Shown in pieces: positions 18,152-26,580 of a stretch of 36,048 bases of DNA. Both the position numbers and the translations under genes were made by a program. The stretch's first letter is position 1; each line of letters opens with the position of its first letter. The stretch is from an uncultured Coriobacteriaceae bacterium. GTDB taxonomy: Bacteria > Actinomycetota > Coriobacteriia > Coriobacteriales > Atopobiaceae. The DNA is taken from NCBI GenBank assembly GCA_902786015.1, contig CADAAU010000024.1, positions 1 to 36,048 on the forward strand, read 5' to 3'. The notes beneath the pieces were generated by a model. That model was not told where the DNA came from. It worked only from the letters and a program-made list of their open reading frames with translations, and did no database searches.

Positions 18152-18492
18152 GATGGTTCCTTAGCACATATAGGTACAGAATATGGGTTACGGACCAGAT
18201 TAGTCGCGACGGAGCCTTTCGTCAACGAGTGCTCAGCCATCACTCCGACATCGCACACGCCAGTACGCAGTATCACTACGTATTTTGTATTACATAATAG
18301 ATTGCGCAACCATATAGTACGTGAGTGGCGACTTATCGCTCTATTGTACGTTTTTCTGGGCTTGCTCGAGCATCAGGCCAAGTTTTCCTGCTGTTTTTGC
18401 TCGCTATACTCGAGGTGTTCCCAAAAAATCGTACATTTGCGTCACAACTTACCATAAGGGTACGACTTGATTTGATTTTTGTTGCTTGTGGA
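18152..18492. other. AT-richer non-coding stretch with an imperfect inverted repeat
   Basis: No gene was recognised here. The most notable structure is an imperfect inverted repeat: 18343-18370 and 18409-18437 share, as reverse complements, a TGTACG box, a T-tract, a TGGG box and a CTCGAG box in the same order. The stretch is visibly richer in A and T than its neighbours and must contain the upp promoter. It may also hold a small RNA or an old insertion remnant. Confidence 0.5.
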
Positions 18493-18537
18493 CAAAAACT
18501 GGGGCGAAATGGCACTCTTTGTGCCACTTCGCCCCAG
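18493..18537 (-). terminator. Rho-independent terminator after glyA
   Basis: On the minus strand a 16-bp stem with one mismatch (18499-18514 with 18522-18537; core CTGGGGCGAA) and a 7-nt loop is followed by TTTTTG. It begins about 35 bases after the glyA stop. This is a strong intrinsic terminator. Confidence 0.88.
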
Positions 18538-18572
18538 TCACGCCGACCTTTTGGCCGGCAGTTTCTGAGTTT

Positions 18573-19832
18573 TTAGCCCAACTCGGGATAGAGCGGGTGA
18601 TTGGAAAGGAGCTCTGCCACTTCGGCCTTCACGGCAGCAAGCACGGCTTCGTCGTCCAGGTGAGTGACTGTCTGTCCGATGAGCTCGCCGATGCGCTCGG
18701 CCTCGTCCTCGCTGAAGCCGCGTGTAGTCATTGCTGCGGAACCCACGCGAATGCCAGAAGTCACGAACGGGCTACGCTTTTCGCCAGGAATCGTATTCTT
18801 GTTGACGGTGATGCCCACCTCGTCTAGGACGTGCTCGGCAATCTTGCCCGTGACCTCGTCCCCAGCGGCGGTGAGATCAACCAGCAGCAGGTGATTGTCG
18901 GTACCACCCGTTACCAGACGAAGGCCCTTGGCCTCCATGCCTCGTCCGAGTGCCTTGGCGTTGGCGCACACGGAATCGATGTAGGTGGTAAAGCTTGGTT
19001 GCAGCGCCTCGCCAAACGCAACGGCCTTGGCGGCGATGACGTGCTCGAGCGGACCACCCTGGCTACCGGGGAAGACGGCCGAGTTCATGCGACGCGTAAG
19101 CTCCTCGTCGTTCCAGAGGATGAGACCACCGCGCGAGCCACGGAGCGTCTTGTGCGTGGTGGTGGTCACCACATCTGCGCAGGGTACTGGGCTGGGATGC
19201 GCGCCGGTAGCGACGAGGCCTGCGATATGGGCCATGTCCACCATGAGGGCAGCGCCGTTGTCGTGCGCGATTTGCGCAAAGCGCTCGAAGTCAATGATGC
19301 GGGGGTATGCCGACGCGCCTGCGATGATGAGCTTGGGCTTGTATTCCTCCGCCTTCGCCGCAACATCATCAAAGTCGATGCGCTCCGTTTGGGGATTGAG
19401 CCCGTAGCTGATCACGTTAAAGAGCTTGCCCGAAAAGTTGGCAGAGCTGCCATGGGTCAGGTGGCCACCATTCGAGAGGTCCATTCCCATAACCGTATCG
19501 CCAGGCTGTGCAAAGACGCTAATGGCAGCGTAGTTCGCTTGAGCACCCGAGTGCGGTTGCACGTTTGCAAAGGCGGCGCCAAAGAGCTTCTTGGCACGCT
19601 CACGCGCAAGGTTCTCGACCACGTCAACGGCCCAGCATCCACCGTAATAGCGTTTGCCCGGCAGGCCTTCGGCGTATTTATTGGTAAGAGGGCTTCCAGC
19701 CGCCTCCATAACAGCAAGGCTCACGAAGTTCTCGGAAGCAATGAGCTCAATGGAGTTGCGCTGTCGGGTTAGCTCATCGGACATTGCCGCAGCAAGTTCG
19801 GGGTCGGATGCGGAGATGTACTTGAATTCCAT
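18573..19832 (-). CDS. glyA: Serine hydroxymethyltransferase
   Basis: GlyA interconverts serine and glycine with tetrahydrofolate and supplies one-carbon units; it is a cytoplasmic PLP enzyme. The 419-residue protein has the usual length. Key segments are [43 protein letters not shown], and the PLP-lysine block [15 protein letters not shown]. The ATG has GAAAGGCGAACC upstream. It is probably monocistronic, closed by the terminator at 18493-18537. Its one-carbon product links to MetF encoded about 6 kb away on the other strand. Confidence 0.97.
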   Translation of the reverse strand: MEFKYISASDPELAAAMSDELTRQRNSIELIASENFVSLAVMEAAGSPLTNKYAEGLPGKRYYGGCWAVDVVENLARERAKKLFGAAFANVQPHSGAQANYAAISVFAQPGDTVMGMDLSNGGHLTHGSSANFSGKLFNVISYGLNPQTERIDFDDVAAKAEEYKPKLIIAGASAYPRIIDFERFAQIAHDNGAALMVDMAHIAGLVATGAHPSPVPCADVVTTTTHKTLRGSRGGLILWNDEELTRRMNSAVFPGSQGGPLEHVIAAKAVAFGEALQPSFTTYIDSVCANAKALGRGMEAKGLRLVTGGTDNHLLLVDLTAAGDEVTGKIAEHVLDEVGITVNKNTIPGEKRSPFVTSGIRVGSAAMTTRGFSEDEAERIGELIGQTVTHLDDEAVLAAVKAEVAELLSNHPLYPELG

Positions 19833-20041
19833 GGTTCGCCTTTCGGAAGGTTATCCAGCAAACGGTAGTATATACGCCCCGAGCGGCAGAAACCACCCCA
19901 CATGGAAACTTCCTCACATCGTCAAGCTAGTCGATGGGGCCGACGATGGGACTCGTTCGGCTTCTTGCCCGTGTTGCATTGCTTCATATCAGCCGCTTAT
20001 TCGCTATACTTCTCGATAAGATGATTGGAAAGGCATCGAAC

Positions 20042-21496
20042 GTGAAGATCTCACTCGGCAAGAAACTAGTTCTGCTCCTCGTAGCCATTGCTGTCGCGCT
20101 CAGCAGCTTCGCCCTCGTGATTGGCTATCGGGTCGTTGACGACATGAATGGCCAGCACTACATGAACAGGGCAAACGAAATCGCCAACACCGTCGCGGGC
20201 GTCGTAGACAAAAGCGACGCGAAAGAACTCGTGGACAAAGCCAAGGATGCGTATCGTTCTGCCGGCGAGCCCGTCTTTAGCGATCATATGGGCGAGCCTG
20301 AGTTCGACACGTACGTCGCAAACTACGATCACCTCGCCGACGCACCCGAGTTCCAGTCGCTTCTGGGACAGCTGCGCACCATCCAGAGCGCCAACGACGT
20401 GAACTGCCTCTACCTCGTGTTTTTGATGCCAGAAGACCGGGCGTTCGTGTATCTTGTAGACGCGGCAGAAGAAGATGCTTGCCCTACGGGATGCATTGAC
20501 CCAGTATACGAGGTCAATGAAGCGGTTCTCCACAATCCAGCGGTGGGCTTTCCTGCCTATATCACTGACACCCCCGAGTACGGCTGGCTTGTATCTGCAG
20601 GCGCGCCCGTGTACGACGAGGCGGGCGACGTCGTGTGTTATGCGTTTGTGGACATCTCGATGGACGCCATAAAGCAGCAGCAGACCAACTATTTTGCAAC
20701 TTTGGTGGGTGGCATCATAGGGCTTGCCGTGGTGATTGGCGTTCTTTCAATCTTCTATGTGCGGCGCACCATTGTTCAACCGCTCAACAGCCTCTCGGAA
20801 GCCGCCGCGCGTTACTGCACGCCCGAAGAAGGCCAGCGCTCGAGCTTTGAGGACCTCGGCATTCACACGGGGGACGAGATCGAAAGCCTCCACAAGTCCA
20901 TGATTCAAATGGAGCATGACATCGACGGCTATATCGACAACCTCGTAAAAACGCGCATGGAGCTTAGGGACACCCAGATCGAAGCCGACAAAATGAGCAA
21001 CCTGGCCCATACGGACGCGCTCACGGGCATGCTTAGCAAGCTCTCCTACGATCAGCAAATCGAGAAGCTCGACGTCCAGGTGGCGAACGGCAGCGCCGCC
21101 TTTGGTCTGGTGGTCGTTGACCTCAACTGCCTTAAGGAGACAAACGACAACTACGGACACGAATGCGGCAACGTGAGCCTCGTCCGGCTGAGCAATACCA
21201 TACGATCGACGTTCGTTGGGATGCCCGCATACCGAATTGGCGGCGACGAGTTCGTGGTCCTGTTCATGGGAGACGAATGCCTCAAGGCACCGGAGCTGGT
21301 CGACGAGTTTAAGGCGACCATCGACCGCATTCAGCACACGAGCGGCCTCAAACCGTGGGAGCGCACATCGGCGGCGATTGGCCTTGCCGTGTACGACACG
21401 ACGATCGACACCAACGTCAACGACGTGTTCCGTCGTGCCGACTCAGAGATGTACGAACACAAGCGCCAAATGAAGGGCGGCAAGAGCGTGCGATAG
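20042..21496 (+). CDS. Membrane-anchored diguanylate cyclase
   Basis: This 484-residue protein would make the second messenger cyclic di-GMP. It has a membrane helix at about 6-29 (LVLLLVAIAVALSSFALVIG), an extracytoplasmic sensor region of about 190 residues resembling Cache domains by layout only, a second helix near 222-243 (GGIIGLAVVIGVLSIF), a HAMP-like stretch (RRTIVQPLNSLSEAAARY), a coiled linker, and a GGDEF domain. The active motif GGDEF is intact at 400-404, with VVDLNCLKETNDNYGHECGN upstream. The inhibitory RxxD site expected nine residues before it is absent (FVGM). A GTG start at 20042 is chosen for its GGAAAGG site and a TATACT -10-like box at 20005-20010; an ATG at 20021 is the alternative. 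It is a single-gene unit. Confidence 0.88.
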   Translation: MKISLGKKLVLLLVAIAVALSSFALVIGYRVVDDMNGQHYMNRANEIANTVAGVVDKSDAKELVDKAKDAYRSAGEPVFSDHMGEPEFDTYVANYDHLADAPEFQSLLGQLRTIQSANDVNCLYLVFLMPEDRAFVYLVDAAEEDACPTGCIDPVYEVNEAVLHNPAVGFPAYITDTPEYGWLVSAGAPVYDEAGDVVCYAFVDISMDAIKQQQTNYFATLVGGIIGLAVVIGVLSIFYVRRTIVQPLNSLSEAAARYCTPEEGQRSSFEDLGIHTGDEIESLHKSMIQMEHDIDGYIDNLVKTRMELRDTQIEADKMSNLAHTDALTGMLSKLSYDQQIEKLDVQVANGSAAFGLVVVDLNCLKETNDNYGHECGNVSLVRLSNTIRSTFVGMPAYRIGGDEFVVLFMGDECLKAPELVDEFKATIDRIQHTSGLKPWERTSAAIGLAVYDTTIDTNVNDVFRRADSEMYEHKRQMKGGKSVR

Positions 21497-21539
21497 CGAC
21501 GGAGGGACAGTGGATTCCGCCGAGCCCAAGCAGGCATTG

Positions 21540-21575
21540 AAGGCGTGACGAATTTGCTTCGTCGCGCCTTTTCTT
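21540..21575 (+). terminator. Rho-independent terminator after the diguanylate cyclase gene
   Basis: AAGGCGTGACGAA pairs with TTCGTCGCGCCTT (one mismatch) around a 5-nt loop and runs into TTTTCTT. It overlaps the last codon of the convergent Nudix gene by two bases. Confidence 0.85.
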
Positions 21576-22422
21576 AGCGATGCGTGTCGCGCCAGAGGCA
21601 CATCATTTCGTTGGTGAGGGAAAGGTCGTCGGGCTGTCCGGGAATTTCGTCTGGGCCCGCCCACACCGCACGTCCAAGCTCCTCTGCGTCGCGGTGGATT
21701 GTGGGGTCACCCACCACATCACACCAGTAGCCACTCAGGATGTCGCCCGCTACGCCCCACGGCTGCGACTTGTAGTAGCGGATGTTCGTGACCTCAAGAC
21801 CTACCTCCTCGCAGACTTCTCGACGGACGCAATCCTCCATGGTCTCGCCTATCTCGACAAATCCGGCCACAAGCGCGTCGATGGGTGCGTAACGACCGGC
21901 GGCGTAACGCGTGAGCACGATTTTGTTGCGCTTGGGGTCGCACACGCACACGATGACGGCCGGGTTGAGCCGCGGAAACACCGTGTTGCCGCAGCTGGTG
22001 CAGTGCATGGCGCGCATCGAGCCGTGGTGGACCATGGGCTGTCCGCACACGCCGCAGTATCGCGTCTTTGCATACCAATCCGCTAGATGAACGGCCGTGT
22101 AAGCGCAAAACATCCGCTCGCGCGTACCGCGCCGCTCCATGCGCAGCTCACGATTGTGCACGAGCTCGAAGCCCTCCGGAGGCTCCGCACCACCACGGTC
22201 GGGCGCCAGCCAACACGACGTTTTGTCAAGCGCAAACAAATAAGTCAGCCCCTCCGTGGCGACCCCAGCATCTCCCACGCGCGGGACCTCGAAACCTCTC
22301 TCGTCCGTGCGCCTCACGGCAAGCATTTGTCCACGCACAAAGAAAACCGGATCGCCCGACACGGGCTTGGCTTCGGGCTGGTACTCGTTATGAAACACAT
22401 GCGGTGCGATGTCCTGAATCAT
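21574..22422 (-). CDS. nudC: NudC-like Nudix NAD(H) pyrophosphatase or decapping enzyme
   Basis: This 282-residue member of the NudC family hydrolyses NAD(H) or NAD-capped RNA ends. An N-terminal domain at about 1-125 is followed by a zinc ribbon (CGVCGQPMV and CTSCGNTVF, four Cys). The Nudix domain carries the catalytic box GFVEIGETMEDCVRREVCEE. The family motif normally read SQPWPFPxS appears as SQPWGVAGDILSGYW, so SQPW is kept but the remainder is altered, and substrate preference may differ. The start at 22422 has GGGAGGTAGCC ahead and is favoured over upstream codons. The gene stands alone, convergent with the diguanylate cyclase. Confidence 0.88.
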   Translation of the reverse strand: MIQDIAPHVFHNEYQPEAKPVSGDPVFFVRGQMLAVRRTDERGFEVPRVGDAGVATEGLTYLFALDKTSCWLAPDRGGAEPPEGFELVHNRELRMERRGTRERMFCAYTAVHLADWYAKTRYCGVCGQPMVHHGSMRAMHCTSCGNTVFPRLNPAVIVCVCDPKRNKIVLTRYAAGRYAPIDALVAGFVEIGETMEDCVRREVCEEVGLEVTNIRYYKSQPWGVAGDILSGYWCDVVGDPTIHRDAEELGRAVWAGPDEIPGQPDDLSLTNEMMCLWRDTHR

Positions 22423-22532
22423 GGCTACCTCCCTCGTGGGCCACGCTCTATGGTATCCCATTGCGCGTCGGCCGCATACGGCCACAGGCTGCGAGCATTA
22501 CGAATTAGCAAGCATCTCGCAGGAAACGGAGG

Positions 22533-22697
22533 CCTTGAGCTGAGAATGAGTTTGGTGTGGAACGAACCGCCACAGGAAACGACATCTCAGCTCAAAACGC
22601 CACAGGAAAGACAATCTCAGCTCAAATTCGAGTTTTTGAGCTGAGATTGCCTTTGGTGAGGCAGTTCGAGCCACACGAAACGAAATCTCAGCTCAGG
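22533..22697. repeat. Cluster of five ~28-bp repeats in alternating orientation
   Basis: Five related units share the core TCTCAGCTCAA: plus at 22533-22560 and 22633-22661, minus at 22570-22597, 22600-22627 and 22671-22697. The consensus runs CCACAGGAAACGACATCTCA then GCTCAAA. Units three and four make a perfect 15-bp hairpin (22612-22649) that on the minus strand is followed by TCTTTCC, so it could terminate the tsaC operon. The last unit overlaps the final codons and stop of tsaC. The origin is unknown. Confidence 0.85.
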
Positions 22698-23335
22698 TTG
22701 GGAGCGAGATCATCGAGGAAGAGAGCCTTGAGGTCGAGGGCGCCTTGCCGATAGACCACGGGCCGGCCTTCTTTGTACCCCACGATGGTGCTCGCCTCTC
22801 CCACCGGCGCGGGACCAGCATCGATTGTGAGGTCCGCCAACTTCACAATACGTTCCTCCACGGCAGTCCCGCTGGTGGCTGCCGTCTTTCCGTGCGTGTT
22901 TGCGCTGGTAGTCGCCAAGGGCCCGACCTCGCGAACAAGCGCACGCACGAATTCGGAGTCCGGTACACGCAGTGCAATGGTCCCATCCGCTGCGCGGTAT
23001 TCTTGCGAAACCTTATTGCTCGCCTTTACCACAAGCGTAAGCGCGCCGGGCCAGTGGCGTTGAGCAAGGTCGACCATCCACCCCGGAACCTCTTTGCCAT
23101 AGGCCAAGAGATCAGAGGCATCGCCCACGAGCCACGGCAGCGTCTGTGCCCGGTCGCGTTGCTTGATGGTAAAGATTCGCTCATGGGCAGGGTTTCCCGG
23201 CGCCGCAACGCAGCCAATGCCATACACCGAATCGGTGGGCATCACGAGCACGCCGCTGGCGAGCAACACGCTTGCCGCCGCGCGCAACACATCCTGCCGA
23301 GGCTCCTTTTGGTCAACTGAGAGAATCGCACCCAT
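22688..23335 (-). CDS. tsaC: L-threonylcarbamoyladenylate synthase (Sua5/YrdC family)
   Basis: The protein makes threonylcarbamoyl-AMP from threonine, bicarbonate and ATP, the first step of t6A37 tRNA modification. The 215-residue product has the YrdC fold with VLVMPTDSVYGIGC, the basic KQRDRAQTLPWLVGD (normally KxRxxxxPL), HWPGALTLVV, ALRVPDSEFV and PLATTSANTHGK. It lacks the extra C-terminal Sua5 domain, so it is the short TsaC form. It starts 10 bases after prmC on the same strand, following the prfA-prmC-tsaC order common in bacteria. The ribosome site before the ATG is poor; a later in-frame GTG behind AAAAGGAG is an alternative start. Confidence 0.92.
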   Translation of the reverse strand: MGAILSVDQKEPRQDVLRAAASVLLASGVLVMPTDSVYGIGCVAAPGNPAHERIFTIKQRDRAQTLPWLVGDASDLLAYGKEVPGWMVDLAQRHWPGALTLVVKASNKVSQEYRAADGTIALRVPDSEFVRALVREVGPLATTSANTHGKTAATSGTAVEERIVKLADLTIDAGPAPVGEASTIVGYKEGRPVVYRQGALDLKALFLDDLAPNLS

Positions 23336-23345
23336 TGTCTATCAT

Positions 23346-24236
23346 CTACTCTCGGACGGCAACGAGGACGCGCGGCCGATGCGTAAGGTCCTCGCGCACC
23401 TCGGCACTTTCCCAGCCCGGCTCGGCTCGCACGAGGTCCGCCGCCATGTCCACATTGTCCTCAAACAGCTCTACGCAAAGCGCCCCGCCAGGAGCCAACG
23501 CACGCGGAGCCAGCTCCAAAATGCGCCGGAACACGTCCAGGCCGTCGTCGCCGCCGTCGAGCGCAAGCTCGGGCTCATGATCCTTGACCTCGGAGGGCAC
23601 GTCGTGTGCGAGGATGTCGCTCGGAATGTAGGGCGGGTTACTCACCAGCAGGTCAAAGCGCCCCATGAGCACGTCGGGTACGCCGTCGGCCAAGTCACAC
23701 TCCACGACTTCGACCACACCGGCCAGATTGAGCGCGTCGCGGTTGCGCGTGGCGAGCTTTACGGCCGCGGGCGAAAGGTCCGTCGCAATGACGCGCGTGC
23801 CCTCGTGCTCGGATGCCAAGGACAACGCGATGCAACCCGTGCCTGTGCCAATCTCGAGCACCAATGGCGCTCCCCCGCACGCGTCACCGCGGTTCTTGAG
23901 CGACTCGAGTGCGACGTCTACCAGAATCTCGGTCTCGGGACGCGGGATGAGCACGCCCTTCTCGCATCGCAGCACGATGTGGCGAAACGGCATCTCGCCC
24001 GTCACGTATTGCAGGGGCTCGCCCGCCGCTCGCCGACGAACGCTCTCGCGCATGATGGCGCGCTCGTCCGGCATGAGCGGCTGGTCGAAGTTCATGTACA
24101 GCTCAACGCGCGTGAGGCCAGTCGCGTTGCAAAGGAGCCATTCGGTGGAGAGGCGCGGGTGCTCGTCGCCGTTGCGCTCCAGATAGCCGCACGTCCAATC
24201 GAGGATGCGCCGCACCGTCCATGGTTCTTCTGCCAT
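23346..24236 (-). CDS. prmC: Release factor glutamine methyltransferase
   Basis: PrmC (HemK) methylates the Gln of the GGQ motif in peptide release factors. The 296-residue product has the N-terminal helical domain (about 1-75), the linker QYVTGEMPFRHIVL, the IPRPETEILVD block, the SAM-binding LEIGTGTGCIALSLA and the catalytic NPPY in LLVSNPPYIPSD. The ATG shares one base with the prfA stop (TAATG), so translation of the enzyme and its substrate is coupled. It is followed by tsaC. Confidence 0.96.
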   Translation of the reverse strand: MAEEPWTVRRILDWTCGYLERNGDEHPRLSTEWLLCNATGLTRVELYMNFDQPLMPDERAIMRESVRRRAAGEPLQYVTGEMPFRHIVLRCEKGVLIPRPETEILVDVALESLKNRGDACGGAPLVLEIGTGTGCIALSLASEHEGTRVIATDLSPAAVKLATRNRDALNLAGVVEVVECDLADGVPDVLMGRFDLLVSNPPYIPSDILAHDVPSEVKDHEPELALDGGDDGLDVFRRILELAPRALAPGGALCVELFEDNVDMAADLVRAEPGWESAEVREDLTHRPRVLVAVRE

Positions 24237-25303
24237 TACACCGCCTCGGCAAGCTGTTGCGCACGGTCGGCCGCGGCGAGGGCGTCGATAACGCCTTGCA
24301 GCGTGTCACCCATAAGAACGCCATTGTAGGTACCGTTAAAGCCGATGCGGTGGTCGGTCACGCGGTCCTGCGGTTGGTTGTACGTGCGGATTTTCTCGCT
24401 GCGGTTGCCGTGTCCGATTTGCGCCAGACGCTCGGCACCTTGCTCGGCCTGCTGACGCTCGAGCTCCATCTCGTACAGACGGGCACGAAGCATCTGCATG
24501 CACACCTCGCGGTTTTGGATCTGGCTGCGCTGATCCTGCGACTGCACCACGGTGTTGGTGGGCAGGTGGGTGATGCGCACGGCCGAGTACGTGGTGTTGA
24601 CGCCCTGGCCGCCAGGTCCGCTCGCGCAGTACGTGTCGATGCGCAGGTCCTCTTCGGCAATCTGGATGTCAATCTCGTCGGCCTCGGGCAGCACCGCAAC
24701 CGTCGCCGTGGAGGTGTGGATGCGGCCCTGGCTCTCGGTCTTTGGAATGCGCTGGACGCGATGCACGCCGCTCTCGTACTTCATAACGGAGTAGACCTTT
24801 TCGCCCGTTACCTTGAACTCGATGGTCTTGAAGCCGCCTGCCTCGCTGGGGCTCGACGAGAGCACCTCGATCTTCCAGCGATGAGCCGTGGCGAACCGGT
24901 GATACATGTCGTACAGGTCGCCGGCAAAAATCGCTGCCTCGTCGCCGCCGACGCCCGCGCGAATCTCGACGATGGTGTCCTTCTCGTCGTTGGGGTCGCC
25001 GGGAATGAGCATGATCTTTATTTCTGCCTCGAGGTCGGGCAGCTTGGCCTCGTTGGCGGCAAGGTCCTCCTGCAGCATGGCCTTCTCGTCAGGGTCGGTC
25101 TCTTCGTGCAGCATCTCCTTGGCGACTTCGATGTCGTCGAGAGCCGTAAGGTACTCACGTGCCTTGGCGACGAGCTCGGCTTGGTTTGCGTGCTCCTTGG
25201 CGACGCGCGCGTATTCTTTGGGGTCGCTCACCACGGCGGGGTCGACCATCCTCTTTTCGAGCTCTTCGTACGCGGCGATGAGCTTTTGTAGTTTGTCTCC
25301 CAT
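24236..25303 (-). CDS. prfA: Peptide chain release factor 1
   Basis: RF1 terminates translation at UAA and UAG. The 355-residue protein has the catalytic GGQ in SGPGGQGVNTTYSAVRI and the stop-codon recognition region RIPKTESQGRIHTS, where the P-x-T tripeptide reads PKT, which marks it as RF1 and not RF2. Other family blocks are EIRAGVGGDEAAIFAGDLY and RTYNQPQDRVTDHRIGF. The start at 25303 has AAGGAGTAAGT ahead; the open frame extends upstream but without a family match. It heads the prfA-prmC-tsaC operon. Confidence 0.97.
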   Translation of the reverse strand: MGDKLQKLIAAYEELEKRMVDPAVVSDPKEYARVAKEHANQAELVAKAREYLTALDDIEVAKEMLHEETDPDEKAMLQEDLAANEAKLPDLEAEIKIMLIPGDPNDEKDTIVEIRAGVGGDEAAIFAGDLYDMYHRFATAHRWKIEVLSSSPSEAGGFKTIEFKVTGEKVYSVMKYESGVHRVQRIPKTESQGRIHTSTATVAVLPEADEIDIQIAEEDLRIDTYCASGPGGQGVNTTYSAVRITHLPTNTVVQSQDQRSQIQNREVCMQMLRARLYEMELERQQAEQGAERLAQIGHGNRSEKIRTYNQPQDRVTDHRIGFNGTYNGVLMGDTLQGVIDALAAADRAQQLAEAV

Positions 25304-25713
25304 ACTTACTCCTTGCGGGATCGTTGTGTAACCGTACAAGGATACACCACTGCGTCCCCCGATGACGTCGCGGCTGGTGTTTGTGCTGCGGTCTTCATCT
25401 GGGGGACACCCAACACCGGTCTTTTCCCACATCAGCATAAGAGCCAGCAGGTGCGGGCAGTGCAGTCGGGCCAGTGACAATCGGCGCCTAAAGGGCTGCA
25501 TCACCAACGAGTGGCTCACAGATAGCCCCCATAGTGAAACCCGCCCCCAACGAAGGACCAATCTTGCACCGTTCAGCTAGTTGCCCAAGACGCCCACGAG
25601 CTTTTTGGGCAAGGCACACGGCTCAAATGCAACGATTGCGGAAACAGCGAGGTCGGACAAGACGCACTGGGCTACCATGAGGGACATTACACTGCCGAGC
25701 CAAGGAGGACTCC
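25304..25713. other. Divergent non-coding region between prfA and metF
   Basis: This 410-bp stretch must contain divergent promoters. An 8-bp inverted repeat TTGCCCAA/TTGGGCAA with a 16-nt spacer lies at 25581-25612, and a TACCAT -10-like box lies about 40 bp before metF. I looked for a cobalamin, SAM, SAH or tetrahydrofolate riboswitch and saw no convincing core. No credible gene was seen. Confidence 0.5.
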
Positions 25714-26580
25714 ATGCGCATTGCAAACATCCTTGCACAGCGTCAGACCTTCTCGTTTGAGATATTTCCCCCACGCGGGGACCTGCCCGTAGAGCAGGCC
25801 ATGAGCATCGCGACAGAGATGGCCGAGCGGCAGCCCGACTGGATAAGCGTCACGTTTTCGGCTGGCGGCTCGGGCAACACGGGTGCTACTTCCGATATCG
25901 CAGCACGCATCCAACACGAGACGGGAACCAACGCGCTGGCGCACCTCACCTGCTTGGGGTCCAGCCGAGCGGACGTGGACTCGTTCGCGCAGGGCCTCAT
26001 CAAAAGCGGCGTGGAGAACGTACTGGCACTGCGCGGCGATCGTGCGCCCGGGCGCGAGGTAATCGACTTCGCCCACGCCAACGAGCTGATTGCCCACCTC
26101 AAGCGCACGGCGCCTGAGCTCTGCGTGGGGGCGGCATGCTATCCGGAGGGACACGTTGAGGCCGCGAACCTAGCCGCCGACATCGAGCAGATAAAAGCAA
26201 AGCAGGATGCTGGAGCGGATTTCTTGGTAACGCAGCTGTTCTTTGACAACGAGCTGTTCTACCGATTTAGGGAGGAGTGCGTGCGCGCGCGCATAAAGAT
26301 TCCCATCGTGGTGGGCGTCATGCCATTTACCAGCACCAAGCAAATAACGCGCATGGCCTTTACCTGCGGCGCGACCATCCCCGCCGCCGTCATCAAGCGC
26401 CTAATCGCCGCGGGTGACGACGCGGGAGCGCAGGCTCGGGCAGGCGTCGAGTATGCCTGCGAACAGCTGCGCGACCTTGCCAGAAACGGCGTGGACGGCC
26501 TGCACATCTACAGCATGAACAAGCCCGCGGTCGCACGCGCCACACATGACGCGCTCGTGGAGTGCGGGTATCTTGGCTGA
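25714..26580 (+). CDS. metF: 5,10-methylenetetrahydrofolate reductase
   Basis: MetF reduces methylene-THF to methyl-THF, the methyl donor for methionine. The 288-residue flavoprotein opens with FSFEIFPPRG, where the Glu is the catalytic acid of the family, followed by DWISVTFSAGGSGN, ALRGDRAPG, GAACYPEGH, DFLVTQLFFDNELFYRF and IPIVVGVMPFTS, all diagnostic. AAGGAGGACTCC precedes the ATG. The downstream methionine synthase reactivation gene overlaps its end, so the two form an operon directed at B12-dependent methionine synthesis. Confidence 0.96.
   Translation: MRIANILAQRQTFSFEIFPPRGDLPVEQAMSIATEMAERQPDWISVTFSAGGSGNTGATSDIAARIQHETGTNALAHLTCLGSSRADVDSFAQGLIKSGVENVLALRGDRAPGREVIDFAHANELIAHLKRTAPELCVGAACYPEGHVEAANLAADIEQIKAKQDAGADFLVTQLFFDNELFYRFREECVRARIKIPIVVGVMPFTSTKQITRMAFTCGATIPAAVIKRLIAAGDDAGAQARAGVEYACEQLRDLARNGVDGLHIYSMNKPAVARATHDALVECGYLG

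Noticed and set aside
22533..22697. CRISPR array
   Set aside because: The repeats alternate in orientation, are imperfect, and are separated by 2 to 9 bases or by overlaps, with no uniform spacers and no cas genes.
25304..25713. Cobalamin, SAM, SAH or tetrahydrofolate riboswitch ahead of metF
   Set aside because: No conserved core or matching set of stems could be found by eye; only a short inverted repeat is present.
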